Source of the DNA: Streptomyces sp. RPT161 | GTDB lineage: Bacteria; Actinomycetota; Actinomycetes; Streptomycetales; Streptomycetaceae | Direction: 5' to 3' | Assembly (NCBI RefSeq): GCF_027533845.1 | Contig: NZ_JAPZVN010000002.1 | Location: 186,001-250,000, forward strand | Length of the DNA: 64,000 nt | In this document: positions 43,878 through 53,608 of the stretch, one piece after another | How positions within the stretch are numbered: the first letter of the stretch is position 1 | How the letters are laid out: every line of letters starts with the position of its first letter | The notes under the pieces: model-generated | What the model was told of the DNA's origin: nothing | Databases searched by the model: none | Seen by the model: the letters and a program-made list of their open reading frames with translations, nothing else | Translations under genes and position numbers: made by a program

Positions 43878-46424
43878 CTACCCGGGGAGCGTGCCGCGGC
43901 CCAGGCGCGGTGTGGTCAGGAAGCCCTCCGTCGCCGCGTTCGCGACAGCGATCCTCGGCAGCTCGGTCGCCCGCTCGTACAGCAGGTACCGCGGCTGCCA
44001 CCGCGGATGGAACGCCGCGTTCACCCGCTGCACAGACTCCAACCGCCGCTTTCGCGCCAGCAGTTGAACGATGCCCCGGTGTACCCGGAAGACCCACCCG
44101 GTCCCCGGCCCCCCATGCTCCGCAGCGGTGTGGAACACCGTGAAGTTCAGCGACACCCGCTCAAGCCCGGCCACCGGCTCGGTCTCCGACCGGGCCCGTA
44201 GCAGCAGTTCCGCGATCATGTAGGGCACCAGTTCCCCGGACGACTCGCGGTCGCGCCGCATCAGGTCGAGCGTCAGCCCCGTCCGCCCCCAGGGCACAAG
44301 ACTCAGCAGCGCGCAGGTGCGGTCATTGGGGTCACGGCACTCGACGAGCACGCAGTCACCGTCCGCCGCGGCGCCCAACCGCCCAAGCGCCATGGTGAAC
44401 AGCCGGTCCGACGTGCCGTGCCGCCAGGCGTCCGCCAGATGCACCAGATGCGCCATCTCGGGCCCCGGGATGTCCCGGTGCCGCCGCACCACAACCGTGT
44501 AACCGGCGGCCCGGATCACCTCGTGCGCCCGCCGCAGCGGCCGTATCGCGTCGCCGTCCAGACTGAACCCGGCAGCGCCGACCACCGCTTCGTCGCCGAA
44601 CGCCAGCACCTTCAGCCCGTACCGCTCGTACGCCGCCGCGGCGGCCTCGCTCGCCCCGGTCACCGCCGGAACCCAGGCGTGGGTACGGGCCACCTTCAGC
44701 CAGGCCTCGATCGCCTGCGGCCAGCCGCGCGGATCGCCGACCGGATCCCCGTAGGCCATCGCCACCCCGTTGGCCACCCGGTAGAGCACGGCCGCGTCGT
44801 AAGCCGCCGACCAGCACGCCGACTTGTCGTGCCGCAGTGCGAAGTAGCCGAGCGAGTCGAGGTCCCCGAACTCGTCCAGCAGCGTGCGCAGCCGCAGTTC
44901 GTCCTCCGGCAGCAGGCGGGCCCGGCCGCGCGGCGAGCGGAAGAAGGCCCGCAGCACCTGGAGGAAGAACGCCACGCTGATGACGTTGATCAGCAGGTCG
45001 GTCCAGCCGGGAACGCTGATCTCCGGCAGGTCGACCAGCATGGAGACGGTGAAGATCCGCAGTACCGCGTAGCGGAAGCAGGCCGCCCAGTCCGCCGTCG
45101 GCGGATGGTCGGTCTGGTGCACCAGCACCGTGCCGAGCCCCGCCGCCACCACCCCGCCGAGCACCAGATAGGCCAGCCCGCGCGCGATGTTGCCGCGCTC
45201 CCCGCGCACCCGGCAGACCGGCTCGGCGATCAGCAGGGCGAGCGGCACCGCGGTGGTCAGCCCGGCCGAGGCCCAGTTGAACGGATGCGCCCGGACCTCC
45301 GGCACCACCCCCAACGCCAGCCAGTACAAAGCCGCGTTGCCGGTCGACAGCACCAGCGCCACGATCCACGCGGCCCGCTTGCGGCGCCGCAGCATCACCG
45401 CGAGCAGCGCGGCCAGTGCCGCCGCCGTGAAGCCCGCGGTCACCAGGAACGGAGTGAAGAAGTCCCCGCTGTTGGCCCGGTGCACCCGGTTGCGGAAGGG
45501 GGCGATCAGGCCCGCCACCACGTCGAAGGTGGCCGCCAGCCGCAGGTACCAGACCACCGCCGTGGCACACGGCGAACTCAGCGGGCGCACCCAGCGTTCC
45601 AGCCTGGACGGCCCCAGATCCGCGGTGGACGGCCGGGTGGGAAGTGCCTTGCGCACCATCTCGGCGGCCCTGACCTGCGGGCGCTCCAGATGCGGCGCAC
45701 CGGCCAGCGCGTCGTACAGTCGGGTGCGCACCGCGTCCAGCCGCCGGTGCAACCGGGCGTCCCGCCGTTCCGCGCGGGCCAGTCGGCGCGGCCGGGAGTA
45801 GTAGCGCCAACGCGCCCACGGACTGGTCGGCCGGGCCAGCCGGATGGCGCCGATCACCGCCAGCGGCGGCAGCGGCACGCCCAGCAGCCCGGTCCACACC
45901 TTGCCCTTGAGCAGGCAGATCACCACGAACACCAGCAACACCGCGACGGTGCTGAGGTTGCTGACGGCCTGTGGGCCGGTGAACCCGGTGAACGGCACCC
46001 AGCCGAGCAGCAGCATGACGATCATCGCGACGGTGAGGATCACCGCGTCAACCGACTTGCGGCCCTCCTCGCTCCAGTACACGTCCTCCAGATGCAGCAC
46101 CAGCGCGAACTCGTCCAGCACCAGGCCGCAGCCGACACCGAAGACGACCGCCAGCACGTTGCGGGCCAGCGACGAGTCCGGGCGGATGGTGAACGCCCCG
46201 ACGCCGCCGAGCAGCATCATCGCCTGGCCGAACACCACATGGTGGATGTGGAGTCCGCCCGGCGCGACGTTCCCCGGCCACCAGCGCACCCCTCGCCGGA
46301 TCATCCGCACGCTGAACCGGATGAACACGAACGAGCCGACGAGACCGGTCAGCAGCAGGAACAGCGGCTGCCGCCCGGTCCGTACGATCCGGGAGGTGTA
46401 GGCGTGCACCAACCACTGCCACAT
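43878..46424 (-). CDS. MprF-like membrane protein: HIHH membrane domain fused to a DUF2156 domain
   Basis: The protein has 848 residues from ATG 46424; a TTG 75 bases earlier is possible but unlikely. Residues 1-190 form a membrane domain with about five helices and the motif GLHIHHVVFGQAMMLLGG. A basic cytosolic stretch (200-270) leads to a second membrane domain (270-480). The C-terminal 340 residues are the DUF2156 domain of phosphatidylglycerol lysyltransferases (LDSLGYFALRHDKS, GVAMAYGDPVGDP, YMIAELLLRA, SLNFTVFHTAAEHG). MprF proteins add an amino acid to phosphatidylglycerol and flip the lipid. The extra N-terminal HIHH domain is unusual. A sortase gene lies 90 bases upstream. Confidence 0.85.
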   Translation of the reverse strand: MWQWLVHAYTSRIVRTGRQPLFLLLTGLVGSFVFIRFSVRMIRRGVRWWPGNVAPGGLHIHHVVFGQAMMLLGGVGAFTIRPDSSLARNVLAVVFGVGCGLVLDEFALVLHLEDVYWSEEGRKSVDAVILTVAMIVMLLLGWVPFTGFTGPQAVSNLSTVAVLLVFVVICLLKGKVWTGLLGVPLPPLAVIGAIRLARPTSPWARWRYYSRPRRLARAERRDARLHRRLDAVRTRLYDALAGAPHLERPQVRAAEMVRKALPTRPSTADLGPSRLERWVRPLSSPCATAVVWYLRLAATFDVVAGLIAPFRNRVHRANSGDFFTPFLVTAGFTAAALAALLAVMLRRRKRAAWIVALVLSTGNAALYWLALGVVPEVRAHPFNWASAGLTTAVPLALLIAEPVCRVRGERGNIARGLAYLVLGGVVAAGLGTVLVHQTDHPPTADWAACFRYAVLRIFTVSMLVDLPEISVPGWTDLLINVISVAFFLQVLRAFFRSPRGRARLLPEDELRLRTLLDEFGDLDSLGYFALRHDKSACWSAAYDAAVLYRVANGVAMAYGDPVGDPRGWPQAIEAWLKVARTHAWVPAVTGASEAAAAAYERYGLKVLAFGDEAVVGAAGFSLDGDAIRPLRRAHEVIRAAGYTVVVRRHRDIPGPEMAHLVHLADAWRHGTSDRLFTMALGRLGAAADGDCVLVECRDPNDRTCALLSLVPWGRTGLTLDLMRRDRESSGELVPYMIAELLLRARSETEPVAGLERVSLNFTVFHTAAEHGGPGTGWVFRVHRGIVQLLARKRRLESVQRVNAAFHPRWQPRYLLYERATELPRIAVANAATEGFLTTPRLGRGTLPG

Positions 46425-46514
46425 GGTTCCGTACCATCTCCCGTCCTGCCCGCGCGGCGCGAGCAGGCACCGTACGCCGGGGCCCTCCGGCGCGTCCAAC
46501 CCGTCCGGTCGGGA

Positions 46515-47207
46515 CTATCTCGTGCCGGTGAGTCGGGCGTACACCACCACGTTGCCGGTGTAGCTGTGGGTCTTCCTGGAGAATCCGCCGCCGCAGGTGA
46601 TCAGCCGGATCTCGGGGGCCGGGGTGCCGGCGTACACCTTCTCGGTGGGGAAGCCCTCCTTCGCGTACACCTCGATGCCGTAGATGGTGAACACCGCGGT
46701 GCGGTGGTCGGCGCGGGCCACCTCGACGGTGTTGCCCTTGTGCAGCGAGCCGAGGTTGTAGAACACCGCGGGGCCCGCCATGGTGTCGACATGCCCGGCC
46801 AGCACCGCGGCGCCCAGGGCGCCGGGTTGGGCGCTGCCGGTGTACCAGCCCGCCAGGTTGCGGTCGCTGTCCGGCGGCACCTGAAGTTCGTGGTCGGCGC
46901 CGATGCCGAGGTTCATCAGCGGCGCGTCCACGTGGATGGCCGGGATGCGGACCCGCCGCGGCGCGGAGTTCGGCATCGGCGGGACGGTCGGCGTGGAGGA
47001 GACGGCGCCGTGCCGCCCCGGTGGCAGGCCGTCGGACGCCTTGGGAGCGGGCGGCTGGCTCGACTGCGATCCGTCGTGCATCAGCCACGCGCCCGCCAGC
47101 AGCGCCAGCAGCGCCGCGGCGACGGCCGGTTTCGAAGGGGCGCGACGCGGCTGCCGGCCGGCGGGCTCGGCGGGTCCTGCGGGCTCGAAGTCCTGGGAGC
47201 GTTCCAT
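46515..47207 (-). CDS. Class F sortase
   Basis: This 230-residue protein has one N-terminal membrane helix (about residues 28-43, PAVAAALLALLAGAWLM), a Pro/Ser linker and an extracellular sortase barrel. The catalytic histidine is in LAGHVDTMAGP, the cysteine in ITCGGGF, and the arginine in VVYARL. These fit class F sortases, which are common in actinobacteria and attach or process surface proteins. GGAGGTCGCC precedes the ATG at 47207. No sortase substrate with an LPxTG-like tail is encoded nearby. Confidence 0.92.
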   Translation of the reverse strand: MERSQDFEPAGPAEPAGRQPRRAPSKPAVAAALLALLAGAWLMHDGSQSSQPPAPKASDGLPPGRHGAVSSTPTVPPMPNSAPRRVRIPAIHVDAPLMNLGIGADHELQVPPDSDRNLAGWYTGSAQPGALGAAVLAGHVDTMAGPAVFYNLGSLHKGNTVEVARADHRTAVFTIYGIEVYAKEGFPTEKVYAGTPAPEIRLITCGGGFSRKTHSYTGNVVVYARLTGTR

Positions 47208-47376
47208 GGCGACCTCCGTGAATGGCTGCCTTGTCGGAATGTTCCAGGGTCCGGTGCGGGAATCCGGCATCTGACCCGTTATCTGACAGAGGATCACACA
47301 ATCTGCCGAACGGTGCGCGGCGGACATACGTGGAACCCGTACGGAGCACGCCGGACCCGGATTGCTAGCGTGACCT

Positions 47377-48678
47377 GTGACTTCGATACGCGACCGGGCC
47401 CACGGCCCCTCTGACGGCCCGTCGGCCGACGACGCGCCGGACGCGGGTACCGTGCGGCCCCGGCTGTTCGCCGATCTGACGCCGTTGCGGACATCGACCG
47501 CGTACCGCCGTCTGTGGTTCGGCAACACGATCTCCTGGATGGGCCAGCAGATGACCGCGCTGGCGGTCTCGCTCCAGGTCTACGCGGTCACCCGGTCCAC
47601 CTTCTGCGTCGGCCTGGTGGGCCTGTGCTCGCTGGTGCCGCTGGTGGCCTTCGGGCTCTACGGCGGCGCGGTCGCGGACACCGTCGACCGCCGCAAGCTG
47701 GGCCTGGCGAGCGCCGGCGGGGCCACCGCGCTGTCCGTCGCGCTGGCGGTGGCGGCGCTGGTGGGCTTCCACCATGTGTGGTTCCTGTACGCGATCGTGG
47801 CGGCGCAGGCGATCTGCTTCGCCGTGAACTCCACCGCCCGCAGTTCGATGGTCCCCCGGCTGCTGCCCGCCAGGGCACTGCCCGCGGCCAACGCGTTGCA
47901 GTCGCTGACCAGCAATCTCGGCCTGATGGCCGGGCCGTCGCTGGGCGGCCTGATCGTCGGCCTGTGGGGTTACCAGGCCGCGTACCTGATCGACGCGGCG
48001 GCCTTCACCGCCTCGCTCTACGCCATGTGGCGGCTGCCCGCCATCCGCCCCGACGGCGGGGGACGGCGCGCCTCGGTGCGTGACGGGCTGCGCTTCCTGG
48101 CCACCCGGCCCAATGTGCGGATGACGTTCTTCTCCGATCTGGCGGCCATGGTGCTGGCTCAGCCCCGGGCGCTGTTCCCGGCCGTGGCGGCGCTGTGGTT
48201 CGGCGGCGGTGCCCGGACCGTCGGCCTGCTGGTGGCGGCGCCCGCCATCGGCGCGGTGCTCGGCGGGTTGTTCTCCGGCTGGCTCGGCCGGGTCCGTCGG
48301 CACGGTCTGGCGATCCTGTGCGCGGTGGCGTCCTGGGGCGCGGCGGTGGCCGTCTTCGGGCTCACCCGGCAACTGTGGCTGGGGATGGTGTTCCTGGCGG
48401 TGGCGGGCTGCTCGGACACCGTCTCCATGGTGTTCCGCAGCACGATGTTGCAGGCGGCGACGCCGGACGAGATGCGCGGCCGGCTGCAGGGCGTCTTCGT
48501 CGTGGTGGTCGCGGGCGGGCCACGGCTCGGCGACTTCCTCGCCGGTTCCGTCGCCAACCTGGCCTCACCCACCGTGGCGGTGGTCGGTGGCGGCCTCGCC
48601 TGCGTGCTGGTGCTCGGCCTACTGGCCCTGCGCTGGCCGGGCTTCGCCCGCTACGACGCCCGAACGCCCCGGGCATAG
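47377..48678 (+). CDS. MFS transporter, EntS-like (12 TM)
   Basis: This 433-residue major facilitator of the MFS_3/EntS type has FADLTPLRTSTAYRRLWFGNTIS leading into TM1 (described as a region), motif A-like GGAVADTVDRRKLGL and a second half with GMVFLAVAGCSDTVSMVFRSTML. EntS relatives export siderophores or drugs, but nothing around it suggests a siderophore pathway. The GTG at 47377 has no ribosome site, and TAGCGT lies 7 bases before it, so the mRNA may be leaderless. It is divergent from the sortase gene. Confidence 0.88.
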   Translation: MTSIRDRAHGPSDGPSADDAPDAGTVRPRLFADLTPLRTSTAYRRLWFGNTISWMGQQMTALAVSLQVYAVTRSTFCVGLVGLCSLVPLVAFGLYGGAVADTVDRRKLGLASAGGATALSVALAVAALVGFHHVWFLYAIVAAQAICFAVNSTARSSMVPRLLPARALPAANALQSLTSNLGLMAGPSLGGLIVGLWGYQAAYLIDAAAFTASLYAMWRLPAIRPDGGGRRASVRDGLRFLATRPNVRMTFFSDLAAMVLAQPRALFPAVAALWFGGGARTVGLLVAAPAIGAVLGGLFSGWLGRVRRHGLAILCAVASWGAAVAVFGLTRQLWLGMVFLAVAGCSDTVSMVFRSTMLQAATPDEMRGRLQGVFVVVVAGGPRLGDFLAGSVANLASPTVAVVGGGLACVLVLGLLALRWPGFARYDARTPRA

Positions 48679-48860
48679 GGCCGGGTTCGGCGGCGCCACG
48701 CCAACTGATCGCCCCGCGTGCCGAGTTCGCCATGGCGCATGAACAGGCGGATTACGGGCAGACGGTCATGGCAACCGCGGCCACTGGCCGTCGCGTCTGT
48801 GGGGGTGTGGCCGTATTTCCGTGGCCGCGCGCAACGAAGAGAAGAAGGCAGGGCAGCAAC

Positions 48861-49133
48861 ATGGGTATCGTCGGCTGGATCGTACTGGGACTGCTCGCCG
48901 GGGCGATAGCCAAGATCCTGCTGCCCGGACGCGATCCGGGCGGCCTCGTGGGTACCACGCTCACCGGTATCGCCGGTGCGTTCCTCGGCGGGTGGCTGTC
49001 CGCCAAGTTCCTGCACCGGCCCATTCCGCACCAGTTCTTCGACCTCAAGACCTGGGCGGCCGCCATCGCGGGCTCGCTGATCCTGCTGATCATCTACCGA
49101 GTCCTCTTCGGCAACTCCCGCGCACGGCGCTAG
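48861..49133 (+). CDS. GlsB/YeaQ/YmgE-family stress membrane protein
   Basis: This 90-residue protein has three hydrophobic segments and the family pattern MGIVGWIVLGLLAGAIAKILLPG, GGLVGTTLTGIAGAFLGGWL and a last helix SLILLIIYRVLFG (three separate pieces). Such transglycosylase-associated-like proteins are induced by general stress, and their exact function is unknown. AAGGCAGGGCAG precedes the ATG. It is a single gene ending near a GC hairpin. Confidence 0.92.
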   Translation: MGIVGWIVLGLLAGAIAKILLPGRDPGGLVGTTLTGIAGAFLGGWLSAKFLHRPIPHQFFDLKTWAAAIAGSLILLIIYRVLFGNSRARR

Positions 49134-49155
49134 CCGCACGAGCCCTACGGGGTTC

Positions 49156-49169
49156 GGGGGCCTGCCCCC
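49156..49169. terminator. Short GC hairpin after the GlsB-like gene
   Basis: GGGGGC (49156-49161) and GCCCCC (49164-49169) flank a 2-base centre, preceded by GGGTTC. It resembles the hairpins at 1136-1154 and 33023-33045 and lies between two convergent genes. Confidence 0.45.
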
Positions 49170-49252
49170 AACAAACGAACGCCGCGGTGGCGGGCGACCC
49201 TCATGGCGTGGCCCGGCGGCGCCGGACCCACAGCGGCCCAGCCCGGGGCCGC

Positions 49253-49681
49253 TCAGGCCTCCAGGCCCAGCATGTGCCGCAGGATGTCCCGCAGGGCCGT
49301 CCGCTCCGCGGCGGACAGCTGGGCCAGTGGCTCCCGGGCGAACTCCAGCGAGGAGCGCAGCCGCTCGTACGTCTGCCTGCCTTCCGCCGTCGCCGCGGCC
49401 AGCTTGACCCGCCGGTCGGCCGGATCCGGGCGGCGTTCGACCAGGCCGCGGGCCTCCAGGCGGTCCACGATCCCGGTGATGTTCGACGGCTCGCACTTGA
49501 GCTGTTCCGCTATCCGCCGCATCGGCAGCGGTTCGAGGGCGAGCAGCCCCAGCACCCGGGCCTGCGCGCCGGTGAGCTGGTGCTTGCTCGCCGCCGCGTC
49601 GTACTCCGAGTGGTAGCGGGAGACGACGGTGCCGATGAGGTCGACGACCTCCCGGGTCAGGGGATCGATACGTGCTGCCAT
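49253..49681 (-). CDS. MarR-family transcriptional regulator
   Basis: This 142-residue regulator has the MarR HTH near residues 50-85 (PMRRIAEQLKCEPSNITGIVDRLEARG, described as a region) and the wing PDPADRRVKLAAATAEG. The ATG at 49681 is chosen since the protein fold begins there; a start 48 bases further out would add an unlikely Cys-rich extension. It is divergent from the MDR oxidoreductase at 49794. The AT-rich gap between them (about 49690-49750) holds TTGACA and probably the shared operator. Confidence 0.88.
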   Translation of the reverse strand: MAARIDPLTREVVDLIGTVVSRYHSEYDAAASKHQLTGAQARVLGLLALEPLPMRRIAEQLKCEPSNITGIVDRLEARGLVERRPDPADRRVKLAAATAEGRQTYERLRSSLEFAREPLAQLSAAERTALRDILRHMLGLEA

Positions 49682-49793
49682 GGCACCAGGGTACCCATTT
49701 ACTTGACAACATGAAATATCCAGGAGCATGGTTTATTCAGAACCTGAACCTTTGCCATGGCGGCCACGCCGTGGCGGAAGGAGAGCACCCTCC

Positions 49794-50813
<1,020 letters not shown>

Positions 50814-50926
50814 CCCGGACGGCCGGGGGGGTGTCGCGCGGCGCCTGCCGCGCTCGCCTAGGCTCAGCACCAGACCGTCGCGACCGTGGGCGCGAGTCGC
50901 GGCGCACCACCAGGAGGATATTGCGC

Positions 50927-51355
50927 ATGTCCATCCAGTCCATCGACGTGCTCTACACCGCCGTGGCGACCGCGGAGAACGGCCGGGACGGCCGGGTCTC
51001 CAGCGACGACGGCAAGCTTGATGTCGTGGTCAACCCGCCCAAGGAGATGGGCGGCAGCGGCGCCGGGACCAACCCGGAGCAGTTGTTCGCCGCCGGGTAC
51101 AGCGCCTGCTTCCAGGGCGCGCTCGGCGTGGTCGCCCGCCAGGAGAAGGCGGACATCTCCGGCTCGACGGTGACCGCCAAGGTCGGCATCGGCAAGACCT
51201 CGGCGGGCGGCTTCGGCCTCCGGGTCGACATCTCGGCGTCCATTCCGAACGTCGACGCCGAGACCGCCAGGTCGCTGGTGGAGAAGGCGCACCAGGTGTG
51301 CCCGTACTCCAACGCTACGCGCGGCAACATCGAGGTGACCCTGTCCGTCGACTGA
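50927..51355 (+). CDS. ohr: Organic hydroperoxide resistance protein (Ohr)
   Basis: This 142-residue OsmC/Ohr-family peroxidase reduces organic and fatty-acid hydroperoxides with two redox cysteines. These are seen in GYSACFQGAL (near residue 60) and HQVCPYSNATRGN (near residue 124). The N-terminus VLYTAVATAENGRDGRV with the catalytic Arg region NPEQLFAAG is typical. AGGAGG lies 9 bases upstream of the ATG. No ohrR gene is directly adjacent; the nearest MarR gene (49253) faces the MDR reductase and could act on both. Confidence 0.94.
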   Translation: MSIQSIDVLYTAVATAENGRDGRVSSDDGKLDVVVNPPKEMGGSGAGTNPEQLFAAGYSACFQGALGVVARQEKADISGSTVTAKVGIGKTSAGGFGLRVDISASIPNVDAETARSLVEKAHQVCPYSNATRGNIEVTLSVD

Positions 51356-51372
51356 CGGTCAACTCATCGCGC

Positions 51373-51410
51373 AGGTAAGGGGCGTGCTCCATGGAGCACG
51401 CCCCTTACCT
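51373..51410. terminator. Perfect 38-base palindrome after ohr
   Basis: The sequence from 51373 to 51410 equals its own reverse complement, with half-site AGGTAAGGGGCGTGCTCCA. As RNA it would form an 18-base-pair hairpin directly after ohr. It is followed by GTTC, not a T tract. Confidence 0.8.
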
Positions 51411-51559
51411 GTTCAACCGTGCGCACCACGCCGGCCGGTTACAGGGTTCGCCTCCACACCCCTGCGGCCCCCCGCCCGGGCTCCGCGGCTGCGGCTGTGG
51501 CCGGGATCGTCATATCCGTGGCCTTGCGGCCATTGCCGGACGGCCGTGAGCATGGACGG

Positions 51560-52507
51560 GTGACACAGCGCCGCATCGTCTTCCTCGTCTATCCGGGGTT
51601 CCAGGTGTTGGACCTGACGGGGCCGCATGAGGTCTTCGGGCAGGCGGGGGGCTATGCGGTCGAGGTCGTCGCCTCCGGGGAGGGGGCGGTGCGGGCCAGC
51701 CACGGGGTCGAGGTCGTGCCCACAGGGACTGTCCAGCGGTGCGGGGGACCGCTGGACACCTTGGTGGTCGTCGGCGGCCCCGGGTACCGGGAGGCCGCTG
51801 ACGACGCGGTGCTCATCGGCTGGCTGCGGCACGCCGCAGGCCGGGCCCGCCGCGTCGCCTCCGTGTGTACCGGCGCGTTCCCGCTCGCCCGGGCCGGGCT
51901 GCTGGACGGACGGCGCGCCGTCACCCACTGGGCGTACTGCGAACCGCTGGCCCGCGAGTACCCGGAAGTGACGGTCGCCCCGGACCACATCTTCGTGCGC
52001 GACGGTGACGTATGGACCTCCGCCGGAGTGACCGCCGGCATGGACATGGCGCTCGCCATGGTCGAGGAGGACCACGGGTCCGAGGTCTCCCGGACCATCG
52101 CCCGGCGACTGGTGATGTTCGTCCAACGCCCGGGCGGTCAGGCGCAGTTCAGCACCCAGCTCGCCGCGCAGCGGCCGACCCGCGAGCCGCTGCGCGAGCT
52201 TCAGGCCTGGGTCGCCGACCATCTCGCCGACGACCTGACGATCCGCGTGCTGGCCGAAAGGGCCGGTATGAGCGAACGCAACTTCACCCGGGTCTTCCGC
52301 GCCGAGACCGGCCGCACTCCGGCCGCCTACGTGGAGACCGTGCGGGTCGAGGCGGCCCGCGCGCTGCTGGAGACCACGGACATCACCGTCGACGCGATCG
52401 CCAGGGCCTGCGGCTTCGGCGCCGCCGAAACGCTGCACCGACGCTTCAAGCACACCCTCGGCGTCACCCCGAGCCAGTACCGGCAGCACTTCTCCACCGT
52501 CCGCTGA
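51560..52507 (+). CDS. GlxA-type AraC-family regulator
   Basis: This 315-residue regulator has an N-terminal DJ-1/PfpI-like domain (IVFLVYPGFQVLDLTGPHEVF, described as a region, and VASVCTGAFPLARAGLL with the elbow Cys) and a C-terminal AraC double HTH. The HTH covers about residues 210-310 (LAERAGMSERNFTRVFRAETG and CGFGAAETLHRRFK, two pieces). GTG at 51560 is the best start, although the ribosome site is weak. The next gene, 21 bases later, is a free-standing DJ-1 protein similar to its own sensor domain, and it is the likely target. Confidence 0.9.
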   Translation: MTQRRIVFLVYPGFQVLDLTGPHEVFGQAGGYAVEVVASGEGAVRASHGVEVVPTGTVQRCGGPLDTLVVVGGPGYREAADDAVLIGWLRHAAGRARRVASVCTGAFPLARAGLLDGRRAVTHWAYCEPLAREYPEVTVAPDHIFVRDGDVWTSAGVTAGMDMALAMVEEDHGSEVSRTIARRLVMFVQRPGGQAQFSTQLAAQRPTREPLRELQAWVADHLADDLTIRVLAERAGMSERNFTRVFRAETGRTPAAYVETVRVEAARALLETTDITVDAIARACGFGAAETLHRRFKHTLGVTPSQYRQHFSTVR

Positions 52508-52528
52508 ACCACCGCACAAGGAGCGCCC

Positions 52529-53167
52529 ATGCGCATCGTCATCCCGGTCTTCGACGGTTTCACCGCACTCGACGCGATCGGCCCGTACGAGGTGCTGCAC
52601 GGACTGCCGGACGCGCAGGTGGTCTTCGCCGCCGAGCGGCCGGGGCCGGTACGCCCCGACGGGGGCACCCCCGCGCTGCTCGCGGAGGCCGCGCTGGCTG
52701 ACCTGGACTCCTGCGACGTCCTGCTGGTCCCCGGCGGTCCCGGCGCCCGCCGCCGACTCGACGACGAACCGCTGCTGGAGCAGATCCGCCGGCTGCACGA
52801 GCTGGCGCAGTGGACCACCTCGGTGTGCACCGGCTCGCTGCTGCTGGCCGCCGCCGGGCTGCTCAGGGGCCTGGAGGCCACCACCCACTGGAGCGCGGCG
52901 GCCGTCCTGGAGTCCTACGGCGCCACGTACACCCCGCGGCGCACCGTCTTCCAGGGCCGGATCGTCACCGCCGCCGGGGTCTCCTCCGGCATCGACATGG
53001 CCCTCGCCCTGGTGGAGCGCATCGCGGACCGCACCCACGCCGAGGCGTTGCAGCTGCTCATCGAGTACGACCCGCAGCCGCCGTTCGACGCGGGAGCACC
53101 CGACAAGGCGCCGCAGGCCGCCAAGGACCTGCTGGCCGAGTGGCGCCCGTACACCGCTACTCGCTGA
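52529..53167 (+). CDS. DJ-1/PfpI-family protein (isonitrile-hydratase-like)
   Basis: This 212-residue protein has the DJ-1 fold: MRIVIPVFDGFTALDAIGPYE at the start (two pieces), an acidic residue near position 20, LLVPGGPGARRR, and the nucleophile elbow TTSVCTGSLLLAAAGLL with Cys near residue 100. THWSAA follows. The arrangement resembles isonitrile hydratase and other DJ-1 hydrolases. AAGGAG precedes the ATG. It is co-transcribed with the GlxA-type regulator. Its 3' end overlaps the convergent PPOX gene by 11 bases. Confidence 0.9.
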   Translation: MRIVIPVFDGFTALDAIGPYEVLHGLPDAQVVFAAERPGPVRPDGGTPALLAEAALADLDSCDVLLVPGGPGARRRLDDEPLLEQIRRLHELAQWTTSVCTGSLLLAAAGLLRGLEATTHWSAAAVLESYGATYTPRRTVFQGRIVTAAGVSSGIDMALALVERIADRTHAEALQLLIEYDPQPPFDAGAPDKAPQAAKDLLAEWRPYTATR

Positions 53168-53576
53168 ACGCCCAGCCGGTCCACCGGTCGACGGCGACGA
53201 CGACGACCGGTCCCTGCGGCAACCGGCCTTCGTACTGCGGGTACTTGGCGGCCAGCCGCTGGACCGGTTCGGTGCGGTCCTCGCCCTCGGCCAGGACGCG
53301 CGCGGTGCCGTCGGCCCGTACCCACCACAGGCGGCGCCACTCCTCCTCGTAGTGGTCCACCAGCAGCGAGACCTGGGGCGTGGCGCGGATGTTGTGCAGC
53401 CGCCGCAGGTCCTGGTGGCGCTTGGGCTTGTGGTCGACCGCCATGAACACCGTACGGTCGACCGCGGCGAAGACCGCCGGGACCAGATGCGGGCGGCCCC
53501 GCTCGTCGACCGTGGCCAGCCGCAGCACCCTGGCGGCGGCGAACCGGCGCCACGCCTCGTCCTCGGGCAGTCGCAT
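53157..53576 (-). CDS. PPOX-class F420-dependent oxidoreductase
   Basis: This 139-residue split-barrel flavin/deazaflavin protein has RVLRLATVDERGRPHLVPAVF at the start (two pieces), TVFMAVDHKPKR, VSLLVDHYEEEW and the family end VDRWTGWAFSE. This pattern fits the small actinobacterial group often named TIGR03668, predicted to use coenzyme F420. It is a single gene, converging with the DJ-1 gene. Its substrate is unknown. Confidence 0.9.
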   Translation of the reverse strand: MRLPEDEAWRRFAAARVLRLATVDERGRPHLVPAVFAAVDRTVFMAVDHKPKRHQDLRRLHNIRATPQVSLLVDHYEEEWRRLWWVRADGTARVLAEGEDRTEPVQRLAAKYPQYEGRLPQGPVVVVAVDRWTGWAFSE

Positions 53577-53608
53577 GCCGTGAGGCTACCCGGCCCCGGC
53601 ACGCCGGA

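Noticed and set aside
44418-47414. 998-codon plus-strand open frame
   Set aside because: It runs antisense to the MprF-like gene and the sortase gene. Its translation is low-complexity Arg/Gly/His/Pro sequence, as expected for a shadow frame in GC-rich DNA.
51413-53602. 729-codon minus-strand open frame opposite the GlxA and DJ-1 genes
   Set aside because: It is antisense to two genes with clear motifs. Its only sensible start overlaps the PPOX gene in another frame.
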